This document shows positions 33,772 through 41,687 of a DNA stretch of 64,000 nt, in pieces; positions within the stretch are counted from its first letter, which is position 1, and each line of letters begins with the position of its first letter. This DNA comes from an uncultured Coriobacteriaceae bacterium. GTDB taxonomy: Bacteria; Actinomycetota; Coriobacteriia; Coriobacteriales; Atopobiaceae. Location: assembly GCA_902795065.1 (NCBI GenBank), contig CADBJR010000002.1, positions 1-64,000 on the forward strand, written 5' to 3'. Under the pieces are notes generated by a model. The model had not been told where the DNA came from and searched no databases. It worked only from the letters and a program-made list of their open reading frames with translations. The position numbers and the translations under genes are program-made.

Positions 33772-33826
33772 TTACGGCAAATGCCGATATGGTCATTGAC
33801 CGCCCTTACACTCCATGCCCACTTCT

Positions 33827-34759
33827 CTAAGGTGTGATTCTTGCAAGAATAACGCTGGCGATGGCATAGAGCGCGAGCGCGACGAGGCAGATTCCGCTGA
33901 GATAGAACGCAGCATTGTAGACCTGATCGAAACGTCCCCAAAGCACCGCGATCAAGGCAACCGTGAAACAGGCGGGGATAAGCGCTGCGAGCAGCACCCG
34001 CCTTCCGTACCAGCGCTTGCGGAGCAGGACATACGCACCGAGCCCGACAGCGCTTGCGACAATACCGATCGTCAGCCACATGTTGTAGACAAGGCGGGGG
34101 AGCGTGACCACGCCGGCAGCGTCATGCAGCTCGCCATAGATGAGCACGTCGTCGGGTGTGCCGGGATAGTAGAGCACTGCCTCGGTTTCGCCAAGCCTGC
34201 CCGCAACTGCGACCAGCTCACGGCTCTTGTGCATCATCTGGTTCCAGCGCGTGTTATAGAGGGTGATGAAGGACTCGCTGCCCACGGTGCTTATCTCAAC
34301 GCCGGCAGCGTCCTGCTCGGAGATCGCCACGAGCGTGCCGTCTGAAAGCTCGTCAACGCGCATGAGGTCTTCGCGGTAGGGGATGGCGATGGGTGCGGTG
34401 AGATGCACTACAAGCAACGTGACCACGATAAGGCCTGCGAGGAAGCCGATCAAGACATTCGATGTCGTACGGCGCCTGAGCGCCTCGCGGAAGAGCGATA
34501 TCCCGTCGCGGGCGAGCTCCTCGGCATCGCCTACAGCAACGGGCGCCTCGAAGCGCTCCCCGCGCAAGAGCTCAGCCACGCTCACGTCGAGCGCATCGGC
34601 AAGCGCTTCGAGGTTGTCGAGGTCGGGCATGCCGTGGCCCGTCTCCCAGCGCGAGATGGCCTTGTCGGAGACAAGCAGCTGCTCGGCAAGCTGCCTTTGG
34701 GTGAGACCCTGCTCCTTGCGAAGCTCTGCGATAAACGTTCCCGTCTTCTCAGCGTTCAT
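33827..34759 (-). CDS. XRE-family HTH membrane protein, short paralogue
   Basis: A 310-residue paralogue of the 31956 gene: XRE domain at residues 8-62 (LTQRQLAEQLLVSDKAISRWETGHGMPDLDNLEAL), helices at about 101-121, 226-246, 255-273 and 284-306, and an external loop 122-225. It ends in LARITP where the longer protein continues into its fifth helix and extracellular domain, so both its ends are cytoplasmic. The stop codon touches the boundary of repeat copy B; the gene may be naturally short or cut by the rearrangement. AAGGAGG precedes the ATG. Its composition is closer to the host than that of the secreted gene. Confidence 0.8.
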   Translation of the reverse strand: MNAEKTGTFIAELRKEQGLTQRQLAEQLLVSDKAISRWETGHGMPDLDNLEALADALDVSVAELLRGERFEAPVAVGDAEELARDGISLFREALRRRTTSNVLIGFLAGLIVVTLLVVHLTAPIAIPYREDLMRVDELSDGTLVAISEQDAAGVEISTVGSESFITLYNTRWNQMMHKSRELVAVAGRLGETEAVLYYPGTPDDVLIYGELHDAAGVVTLPRLVYNMWLTIGIVASAVGLGAYVLLRKRWYGRRVLLAALIPACFTVALIAVLWGRFDQVYNAAFYLSGICLVALALYAIASVILARITP

Positions 34760-34874
34760 GATGCGAACCTCCTTATGGACTACCTTACGCCGACCTTAGC
34801 GCGCTGTGTCCGAAAACGCACCCTATGCTTCGTGGATATCGGGGGAGATGTGCATGGTGGATGCTGGCGCTCAT

Positions 34875-34940
34875 GGCAATTAGTGCCGAATCAGCGCCTC
34901 GGAAGGACTCGTTTTCGGCACTAAATGCCATTAGTGCCGG
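34875..34940. repeat. Inverted and direct copies of a TTAGTGCCG element
   Basis: GGCAATTAGTGCCGAA (34875-34890) pairs with TTCGGCACTAAATGCC (34914-34929) with one mismatch, and a third copy ATGCCATTAGTGCCGG follows directly at 34925-34940. The region 34760-35018 otherwise holds only the pyrophosphatase terminator. Confidence 0.8.
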
Positions 34941-34963
34941 TGGAGAACGGCGCGTCGTCGCAC

Positions 34964-34995
34964 AAAAACGGGACCCGCACGAAGCGAGCCCCGTT
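34964..34995 (-). terminator. Rho-independent terminator of the membrane pyrophosphatase
   Basis: On the minus strand AACGGGGCTCGC and GCGGGTCCCGTT pair (one mismatched position) across TTCGT, followed by TTTTT. Confidence 0.8.
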
Positions 34996-35018
34996 GGGGA
35001 TGCGATGTGCGCCGGATC

Positions 35019-37112
35019 CTAGAGCAGGTGCATCGCGACGACCAAGCCTGCGAACACGATGGAAACCGTGGAGCAGAGCTTGATCAGGATGTTGATGGCC
35101 GGGCCGGAGGTGTCTTTGAAGGGGTCGCCCACGGTGTCGCCCACGACGGCCGCCTTGTGGTTCTCGGAGCCCTTGCCACCGAAGTTGCCCGCTTCGATGT
35201 ACTTCTTTGCGTTATCCCAGGCGCCGCCGGCGTTGGACATCATGACGGCCAGCACGAAGCCGGTGACGGTGTTGCCGGCGAGCATGGCCACGACGCCGTC
35301 CGGGCCCATGATGAGGCCGACGATGACGGGCACGGCCACGGCCACGAGGGCGGGAGCCACCATGAGCTTCTGGGCGGAGCGGGTGCACATGTCGACGCAG
35401 GTGGCGTAGTCAGGCTCGCCCTTGCCCTCGAGCAGGCCGGGGATCTCCTTGAACTGGCGACGGACCTCGACGACGATGGACTGCGCGGCCTCGCCCACGG
35501 CGCTCATGGTGAGCGACGCGAACAGGAACGGCAGCATGCCGCCGATGAACAGGCCCACGAGGACGATCGGGTTGTCGATGGCCAGGTTGAATTTGAAGTC
35601 GGGATTGATCTGGCCGACCTTGTTGATGTAGGAGACCATGAGCGCGAGTGCCGTGAGTGCGGCGGAGCCGATGGCGAAGCCCTTGCCGGTGGCGGCGGTG
35701 GTGTTGCCCAGAGAGTCGAGGGCGTCGGTGCGCTCGCGGACCTGCGGATCCATGCCGGTCATCTCGGCGATGCCGCCGGCATTGTCGGCGATGGGGCCGT
35801 AGGCGTCGGTTGCCAGGGTGATGCCCAGCGTTGAGAGCATGCCGACAGCGGCGACGCCGACACCGTAGAGGCCCTGCGCGAAGCCGCCGGTTGCACCTTT
35901 GGAGCAGAAGAATGCGACGAGGACCGCGATGCCCACGACGATGACGGGGCCGACGGTGGAGAGCATGCCGAGCGAGAGGCCGCTGATGACGATGGTTGCC
36001 GAACCGGTCTCGGAGGACTCGGCAAGCTTCTGCGTGGGCTTATAGGTGTCGGAGGTGTAGTACTCGGTCATAGCGCCGATGATGACGCCCGCGACGAGGC
36101 CGGCGAACACGGCGACGTAGATGCCCATATGCTCGGGAAGCAGGACCTTGATGGCCACGAAGGCGATGACGGCGATGAGGACCGCGGAGATGTAGGTGCC
36201 GGTGCGCAGCGCCTTCAGGAGGTTGCGCTGCGAGGCGCCCTCCTCGGTCTTGATGAAGAAGGTGCCGACAAGCGAGGCAACCACGCCGAGCGCTGCGATG
36301 AACATCGGCAGCGCGACGCCTTGCACGGAGTAGCCTGCGGCCACGGCGAGCGCGGCGGTGGAGATGATGGAGCCAACGTAGGACTCGTAGAGGTCGGCGC
36401 CCATGCCGGCGACGTCGCCCACGTTGTCGCCCACGTTGTCGGCGATGACGGCCGGGTTGCGCGGGTCATCCTCGGGGATGCCTGCCTCGACCTTGCCCAC
36501 GAGGTCGGCGCCCACGTCGGCGGCCTTGGTGAAGATGCCGCCGCCCACACGGGCGAAGAGCGCCATGGAGGAGGCGCCCATGCCGAAGGTGAGCATGTTG
36601 GCGGTGATCTCGGTCAGGCGCTCGGCCACGGGCAGCGCGGCGAACGCGGCGTTGAGGATGAAGTACCAGATGGTGAGGTCGAGCAGGCCGAGGCCGACAA
36701 CCGTGAAGCCCATGACCGTGCCGGCGTCGAAGGCGACGCGGAGACCGGAGTTGAGGCTCTTGGAGGCGGCGTTGGCGGTGCGGCAGTTGGCCATGGTTGC
36801 CGTGCGCATGCCCACGAAGCCCGCGAGGCCGGAGAAGAACGCGCCGGTGAGGAAGGCGAACGGGGTGAACCAGGAGAGCATGCCGGCGAATGCCATGCAG
36901 ATCATCGCCGCGAAGACGACCGCGAGGAAGATCGCCACGCCCGCATACTGGCGCTTGAGGTACGCGTTGGCGCCGTCGCTGACCCACTTGGAAATCCTCG
37001 CCATCTCGGGAGTGCCCTCAGGGGCGTTGTGCACGCTCTTGAACTTCAAGAACGAGAACACGAGAGCGATTATCGAGCCTATGCCAGTGAAGATGAACGC
37101 CATCGATTCCAT
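35019..37112 (-). CDS. hppA: Membrane-bound ion-translocating pyrophosphatase, K+-dependent type
   Basis: A 697-residue protein with about 16 helices that couples PPi hydrolysis to H+ or Na+ pumping. The substrate loop DVGADLVGKVEAGIPEDDPRNPAVIADNVGDNVGD and a second Asp-rich site (DNAKKYIEAG, DTVGDPFKDTSGP) are present. The segment GNTTAATGKGFAIG has Ala where K+-independent enzymes have Lys, which marks the K+-dependent subfamily. Whether it moves H+ or Na+ cannot be decided by eye. AAGGGG supports the ATG at 37112; an upstream extension to 37148 is unlikely. In a fermenter it conserves energy from biosynthetic PPi. Confidence 0.93.
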   Translation of the reverse strand: MESMAFIFTGIGSIIALVFSFLKFKSVHNAPEGTPEMARISKWVSDGANAYLKRQYAGVAIFLAVVFAAMICMAFAGMLSWFTPFAFLTGAFFSGLAGFVGMRTATMANCRTANAASKSLNSGLRVAFDAGTVMGFTVVGLGLLDLTIWYFILNAAFAALPVAERLTEITANMLTFGMGASSMALFARVGGGIFTKAADVGADLVGKVEAGIPEDDPRNPAVIADNVGDNVGDVAGMGADLYESYVGSIISTAALAVAAGYSVQGVALPMFIAALGVVASLVGTFFIKTEEGASQRNLLKALRTGTYISAVLIAVIAFVAIKVLLPEHMGIYVAVFAGLVAGVIIGAMTEYYTSDTYKPTQKLAESSETGSATIVISGLSLGMLSTVGPVIVVGIAVLVAFFCSKGATGGFAQGLYGVGVAAVGMLSTLGITLATDAYGPIADNAGGIAEMTGMDPQVRERTDALDSLGNTTAATGKGFAIGSAALTALALMVSYINKVGQINPDFKFNLAIDNPIVLVGLFIGGMLPFLFASLTMSAVGEAAQSIVVEVRRQFKEIPGLLEGKGEPDYATCVDMCTRSAQKLMVAPALVAVAVPVIVGLIMGPDGVVAMLAGNTVTGFVLAVMMSNAGGAWDNAKKYIEAGNFGGKGSENHKAAVVGDTVGDPFKDTSGPAINILIKLCSTVSIVFAGLVVAMHLL

Positions 37113-37283
37113 ATGCAATCCCCTTACCCTCTTACCCGCGCTTGCCATGCCGGAAAAACAGACCGCGCACGGATCCCTACCACATATTGCAAACGAAACA
37201 CTCGCATATGAGAAGTGTAAAAAAGGTGAAAGGCCTATAAACCAGCCGTTTTGAACAGTTTTTGCCGCGTGCGGTTGTGATTT

Positions 37284-38408
37284 TCAGACCAATTTGCGCT
37301 CTTGCAGCTCGAGCAGGGCGGAAACGACCGCTTTGGTTGTCGCGTAGGTTCCCGGCGTCTTGCTCTCGCGCGGACCCGCGACGTTCAGCGTGATGCCGCG
37401 ACCGAGTTCGTCGAGCCATGCGATCGCCGTCCCGATACCGTCGGTACCGCGGATGATGAGATGCGGCCGTCCATACTCCTCCGCGAAGCGCACGGTCATC
37501 TCGGTCCCGCTCAAAGGCTCGATGCCCGCGGGGGCGACGATGAGGGTGGCGTGGCTATCACGTACGTTCAGCGCCGTACGCTCCACGTAGCCCTCGCTTG
37601 CGCTCTCCCTGAGCTCGGGGTAGGCGGCGAGCAGACCAGGCGGTTCGGGCAGGTCCTCGGCGAGGCCTCCAGGCGGACACCATCCGCAGATGGGAACCTG
37701 GGCCGCCCGTGCTGCGTCGAGCGCGCCACGGTCGGCGCCGGTCTGCCCACCGGATCGGATGGACGCGATGCGGGGGAGCGATGAGGCGATCCTGCCGGCC
37801 TCATCCTGCTGGGCGCGCACGGTTGCCGCATCGACGGGATCCGCCTTCAGCGCGATCTCCCACTGCTCGCGGGTGATCTTGGTCACGTGCTCGGTCACCG
37901 AATCGCCCATGACCGTGCGCGGGCGGTTCCTGATGGTGCGGTCGTGGACGAGGCCCGCCTTCTCCTGGACGCGGCGGCTCCGGTCGTTGAAGTCTGAGTA
38001 GCCCGCCCAGATGGTCGAGAGGCGCAGGTCGAGGAAGGCGTGCTCCATCATGGCGTGGACGGCTTCGGGCATGTACCCGTTTCCCCACAGGGGCTTGGCG
38101 ATCCAATAGCCGAGCTCGGCCTCGTCGGAGCCGATGGCAAGGTCGGAGGCTGCGCCGATCATGAGGCTGATCGAGCCGACCGCCTCATCGGCCGGCTCGC
38201 GGTCCTTGATGACGATCGCATAGGTCTCGGGAACCATGAGAACGCGCTCGAGGACCTCGCGGCTCTCGTCGATGCTGGCATGGGCCTGCCAGCCTGCTGC
38301 AGGTCCCACGTCGGGATCGGACGCATAGGCGAACAGCGCCTCGGCGTCGTCCTCGCGCCATGCGCGGAGGACGAGCCGCTCGGTTTCGATCGTGGCGGGC
38401 CAGAACAT
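37284..38408 (-). CDS. GNAT acetyltransferase fused to a Mo-carrier/SLOG-like domain
   Basis: A 374-residue two-domain protein. Residues 1-185 form a RimJ/RimL-type GNAT domain (TERLVLRAWREDDAEALFAYASD, ELGYWIAKPLWGNGYMPEAVHAMMEHAF). Residues about 210-374 resemble the putative molybdenum-carrier/SLOG Rossmann fold: SIRSGGQTGADRGALDAARAAQVPICGWCPPGG, then TLIVAPAGIEPLSGTEMTVRFAEE. AGGAGGAG precedes the ATG at 38408. It is immediately downstream of the SpoIIE-type phosphatase (8-base gap). Substrates are unknown. Confidence 0.82.
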   Translation of the reverse strand: MFWPATIETERLVLRAWREDDAEALFAYASDPDVGPAAGWQAHASIDESREVLERVLMVPETYAIVIKDREPADEAVGSISLMIGAASDLAIGSDEAELGYWIAKPLWGNGYMPEAVHAMMEHAFLDLRLSTIWAGYSDFNDRSRRVQEKAGLVHDRTIRNRPRTVMGDSVTEHVTKITREQWEIALKADPVDAATVRAQQDEAGRIASSLPRIASIRSGGQTGADRGALDAARAAQVPICGWCPPGGLAEDLPEPPGLLAAYPELRESASEGYVERTALNVRDSHATLIVAPAGIEPLSGTEMTVRFAEEYGRPHLIIRGTDGIGTAIAWLDELGRGITLNVAGPRESKTPGTYATTKAVVSALLELQERKLV

Positions 38409-38416
38409 GGCTCCTC

Positions 38417-40750
38417 CTAGTTGCCCAGCTTGAGGGCGAGCACCGTGATGTCGTCCGACTGCTCGGCGCCATCGGCGTGGCGTGCCACGCTGCCGGTCAC
38501 GGCATCGACGAGCTCCTCGGGATCCGGGTCGGCGGTTCCGTTGACGAGCTCCTCCAGCTGCGCTTCCCCGAAGAGCCCGCCCTTGGCGTCCATGGCCTCG
38601 GTGACGCCGTCCGTGTAGAGCAGCAGCTCGTCTCCAGGCTCGAGGTCGAGGCTGTGGGCGCGGTATGTCATGCCGTCGAAGAGCCCGAGCGGGACGCCCG
38701 AGCGCCGGCGCTCCCAGGCCCAAGCACCATCATGGCGGATGAGCGGGGGATTGTGCCCTGCGTTGACGAACTCGATGTGGCCCGTCTCGTAGTCGAGCAC
38801 GCCGATCCATGCGGTCACGAACATGCCCGCGTCGTTGCCCTCGCAGACCTGGCGGTTGGCGCGCGCGATAGCTTCTCCAAGATCCCTCACATTGGAGAGG
38901 TGGGACTTGACCTGGGATTTCGCCTCCATCATGAAGAGGGCGGCGGGAATCCCCTTGCCCGAGACATCGGCGACGATGAAGCCAAGCTTGGGCGAGCCGG
39001 ATTCCTCGACTTCCTCCTCGCCGATGAGGAAGAAGTCGTAGAAGTCGCCTCCGACCTCCCGTGCAGCATCCATGCGCGCGTAGATGTCGAACGCGGTGAT
39101 GTCGGGGTAGGCTGGGAAGGAGCTGGGAAGTGCCGATTCCTGGATCGATTTTGCGAGCGCGAGCTCCGAGTCGAGGCGTGACTCCGCCTCGGCGATCCAT
39201 CCCTTCAGGGCGGAGACCGTGGCGTTGATGCCGCCGGCGAGCTCGGAGAGCTCCTTGCTGTCCGTGATCTCGACCTGTGCGTCGAGGTCGCCATCCTGCA
39301 CGCGCCCGAGAACCGCGTTGGTCTCGACGAGCCTGCGGACCACGATGCGGTCGAGCAGCTGGAACGTGAGCGCGAACACCGCGCCCAGCATCACGAACGA
39401 CGAGACCGCGGTCGAGAGCATCATCGACCAGCGGTCGACGAAGACGAGGCGCGTGTCTCGGATGATGGTGACCGTGAAGCCGTTGTATTCCCCGGAGAGC
39501 AGATAGGCGATGTACGAACGGGCTTGGGAGCCCGTGGAGTTCAAGGAGATGCCGATGGAAGCGTAGCCGGTATCGTCGAAGACGATGCGCTGGAGCGTGT
39601 TCGTCTCCTTGCTGCGCTCGATGGCATCGAGAGCCTGCCGATCGAGCAGCTGGTCGAGCTGACCGACCTCTGCTGCGCGCGGGGAGTCGGAATAGTGGAT
39701 GGCACCCTCCTCGTCGCTCAGGATGATGATGCCATCGACCGCCTCGTCGTATCCGCTAAGGGTTGAGTTGGGGCTGATGATGTAGAGGTAGCCCTCCCAT
39801 TCATCCAAGGTCATATCGTCGAATGTCAATCCGTGGCCTTCGAGCAGGGCGTCGGTGATGGCCTTGCGTTTCTCGGAGATCTCGATCTGGTCGATGATGA
39901 AGCTCACCTCGGAGCTCATGTCATTGTTCGCCTGCTGGTATTTCTGGGCCGTGATGCCCATGAAGCTCAAGGCGGCGGTGAGCATGTAGACAATGGCGAA
40001 TACGGCGGCCAGCCCCAGTCCGAACAGGTGGCGCAGGCCGAGGCCCTTCTCGAAGCCGACGGTCCGGCGGGAGACGATGTCCACCAAGATGCATGCGCCC
40101 GCCATCATCTCGGCTTCGAACACCGCCTGCATGATGGGGTCGCCCATGCGCACGAGCGCACGGTATATGACGGTGGTCGTGAAGTTCTCCGCATCAGCAG
40201 TGTTCGTTCCGGCCGCTGCAGCCGGGAAGGTCTCGATCGCGAACTGGACGACGAGGCTCACCATGCACAGGATGGTGTGGACCAGCGCGACGAGCAGGCA
40301 GATGAGCGCGATGCGGATGATGCGCTTCACCAGAGGAGGGTTCCTGCGCAGGGCGAGTTTCAAAAGGACTCCCAGAAGGATGCCCGAGATCGTCATCATG
40401 ACGACCGACGTGATCGGCGTGATGAACGACAGCTCGAATGCGTCGAGCGGCATGATCTTGGCGTGGGCGAACATCACGAGGCCGGAGAAGAGCCCCGTCA
40501 GAAAACCGCCTTTGAGCCCGAAGAGCAGCGCGCCCAAAGCGACGAGCGGCAGGAGCATGACGAGATGAACGTCCATCGCATTGGGCGAGGTGACGGTCGC
40601 ATAGCCGAGCGATGTGAACGAGATGGAGATGCACGCGGCGGCAAGGATGGCGATGACGGCCCAGCGCACGATCTGATGATGATCGGCGAGCATCCCGCGC
40701 CACTGCGGCGCAGGTGCCTTCTTTGTCTTCCGCGTGCTCGGATCGGACAT
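38417..40750 (-). CDS. SpoIIE/RsbU-type PP2C phosphatase with membrane sensor region
   Basis: A 777-residue signalling protein. The N-terminal ~300 residues hold about seven helices, followed by an extracytoplasmic region (about 300-440), another helix (about 450-475), a HAMP-like segment (RIVVRRLVETNAVLGRVQDGDLDAQV) and a C-terminal PPM phosphatase with AREVGGDFYDFF, IVADVSGKGIPAALFM, NAGHNPPL, LLYTDGVTEA and SDDITVLAL. Such proteins dephosphorylate anti-sigma-factor antagonists. No STAS or kinase partner is in the window. I prefer the ATG at 40750 (GAGG eight bases upstream) to 40786. Confidence 0.88.
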   Translation of the reverse strand: MSDPSTRKTKKAPAPQWRGMLADHHQIVRWAVIAILAAACISISFTSLGYATVTSPNAMDVHLVMLLPLVALGALLFGLKGGFLTGLFSGLVMFAHAKIMPLDAFELSFITPITSVVMMTISGILLGVLLKLALRRNPPLVKRIIRIALICLLVALVHTILCMVSLVVQFAIETFPAAAAGTNTADAENFTTTVIYRALVRMGDPIMQAVFEAEMMAGACILVDIVSRRTVGFEKGLGLRHLFGLGLAAVFAIVYMLTAALSFMGITAQKYQQANNDMSSEVSFIIDQIEISEKRKAITDALLEGHGLTFDDMTLDEWEGYLYIISPNSTLSGYDEAVDGIIILSDEEGAIHYSDSPRAAEVGQLDQLLDRQALDAIERSKETNTLQRIVFDDTGYASIGISLNSTGSQARSYIAYLLSGEYNGFTVTIIRDTRLVFVDRWSMMLSTAVSSFVMLGAVFALTFQLLDRIVVRRLVETNAVLGRVQDGDLDAQVEITDSKELSELAGGINATVSALKGWIAEAESRLDSELALAKSIQESALPSSFPAYPDITAFDIYARMDAAREVGGDFYDFFLIGEEEVEESGSPKLGFIVADVSGKGIPAALFMMEAKSQVKSHLSNVRDLGEAIARANRQVCEGNDAGMFVTAWIGVLDYETGHIEFVNAGHNPPLIRHDGAWAWERRRSGVPLGLFDGMTYRAHSLDLEPGDELLLYTDGVTEAMDAKGGLFGEAQLEELVNGTADPDPEELVDAVTGSVARHADGAEQSDDITVLALKLGN

Positions 40751-40843
40751 GACGACATCCTCTGCGATTCCTGCAAATCGTTTCAATTCTAGTCCAGACG
40801 ATGCCGTCGCGGGAGGCTCGGATACGCGATCGGGGTCGATGGG

Positions 40844-41680
40844 CTAGAGCGCGTGGAACGCTGGCTCCATGCGCTCGAAGGTCGCGATGGAGCGGAAACC
40901 TATCGAGCGCAGGAGGTCGTAGGTTTCGCGGACGCGCGACCCGAGATGCTCGGGCCTGTGGCTGTCTGAGCCGACCGTGATGACCGTGCCGCCGAGATCG
41001 CGGTACAGCTGGATGATGTCGGTCGCGGGGGAGAGGTCGCCCATCCCGTAGCGGTAGCCGGAGGTATTGGCCTCGATGCCCTTCCCGTCGGCGATGACCT
41101 GCTCGAGGATGGCTGCGATGATGTCGCGGTTCCTCTCGGTGGGGAAGGGTCCGGCGGGATCGTAGCGCCTGATGAGGTCCATGTGGGCGAGGACGCTGTA
41201 GTTCTTGAAGCCGCAAACGCAGCGGTAGAGCTCCTCGTAGTACTCGTCGTTGTACTCCTGCTGCGCACGCCCTGCCATGAAGGGATTGTCGGGGTACCAG
41301 AACTCGAGGTCCCCGACCTGGTGGACGGAGAGGAGCACGAAGTCGAGCGGCCATGCAGAGAAGAGCTTCTCGTAGCGGGGGATGGTGTGGGTCTGGATGC
41401 CGAACTCGAGGCCCGCAGCGATGCGGATCCGGCTTCCATATGCTGCGCGCATCCGCTCGAGCTCCATGAAGTAGGCGGGATAGTCGACGTTGAGCGCGGG
41501 GTCTCCGTCGTAGTTCAGATGCGGATTCGGACAATCCCAATCGTCGTAGAGGCCGTAATCCACATGATCGGCGAAGGCGAGCTCCTCGATGCCCTGGTCG
41601 ATGGCATCGAGGATGACGTCCTCCATGGGATAGCCGCAATCGTTCGAAAACGAGCTATGGACGTGGTAGTCGAAGAACAT
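40844..41680 (-). CDS. PHP-domain histidinol-phosphatase-like protein
   Basis: A 278-residue PHP phosphoesterase. Metal-binding blocks are DYHVHSSFSNDC at the start, AFADHVDYG, GLEFGIQ, LLSVHQV, LAHMDLIRRY and VGSDSHRPEHLG at the end. This is the HisK-type family, which includes histidinol phosphatases, but no his genes are nearby, so the substrate is uncertain. It begins seven bases after the ABC transporter stop and is likely the last gene of that transcript. Confidence 0.85.
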   Translation of the reverse strand: MFFDYHVHSSFSNDCGYPMEDVILDAIDQGIEELAFADHVDYGLYDDWDCPNPHLNYDGDPALNVDYPAYFMELERMRAAYGSRIRIAAGLEFGIQTHTIPRYEKLFSAWPLDFVLLSVHQVGDLEFWYPDNPFMAGRAQQEYNDEYYEELYRCVCGFKNYSVLAHMDLIRRYDPAGPFPTERNRDIIAAILEQVIADGKGIEANTSGYRYGMGDLSPATDIIQLYRDLGGTVITVGSDSHRPEHLGSRVRETYDLLRSIGFRSIATFERMEPAFHAL

Positions 41681-41687
41681 CGCGGTC

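Larger units (their letters stand above)
33490..33826 (+). repeat. Long direct repeat, copy B
   Basis: Matches copy A (30538-30871) from the galT end through both palindromes to CTCCATGCC. Its right end stops directly at the stop codon of the inverted XRE gene (33827-33829). It fills most of the gene-free stretch 33426-33826. Confidence 0.9.

Noticed and set aside
30538-34759. Prophage or integrative element
   Set aside because: No integrase, transposase, phage structural or conjugation gene is present; direct repeats are too long and diverged for simple att sites.
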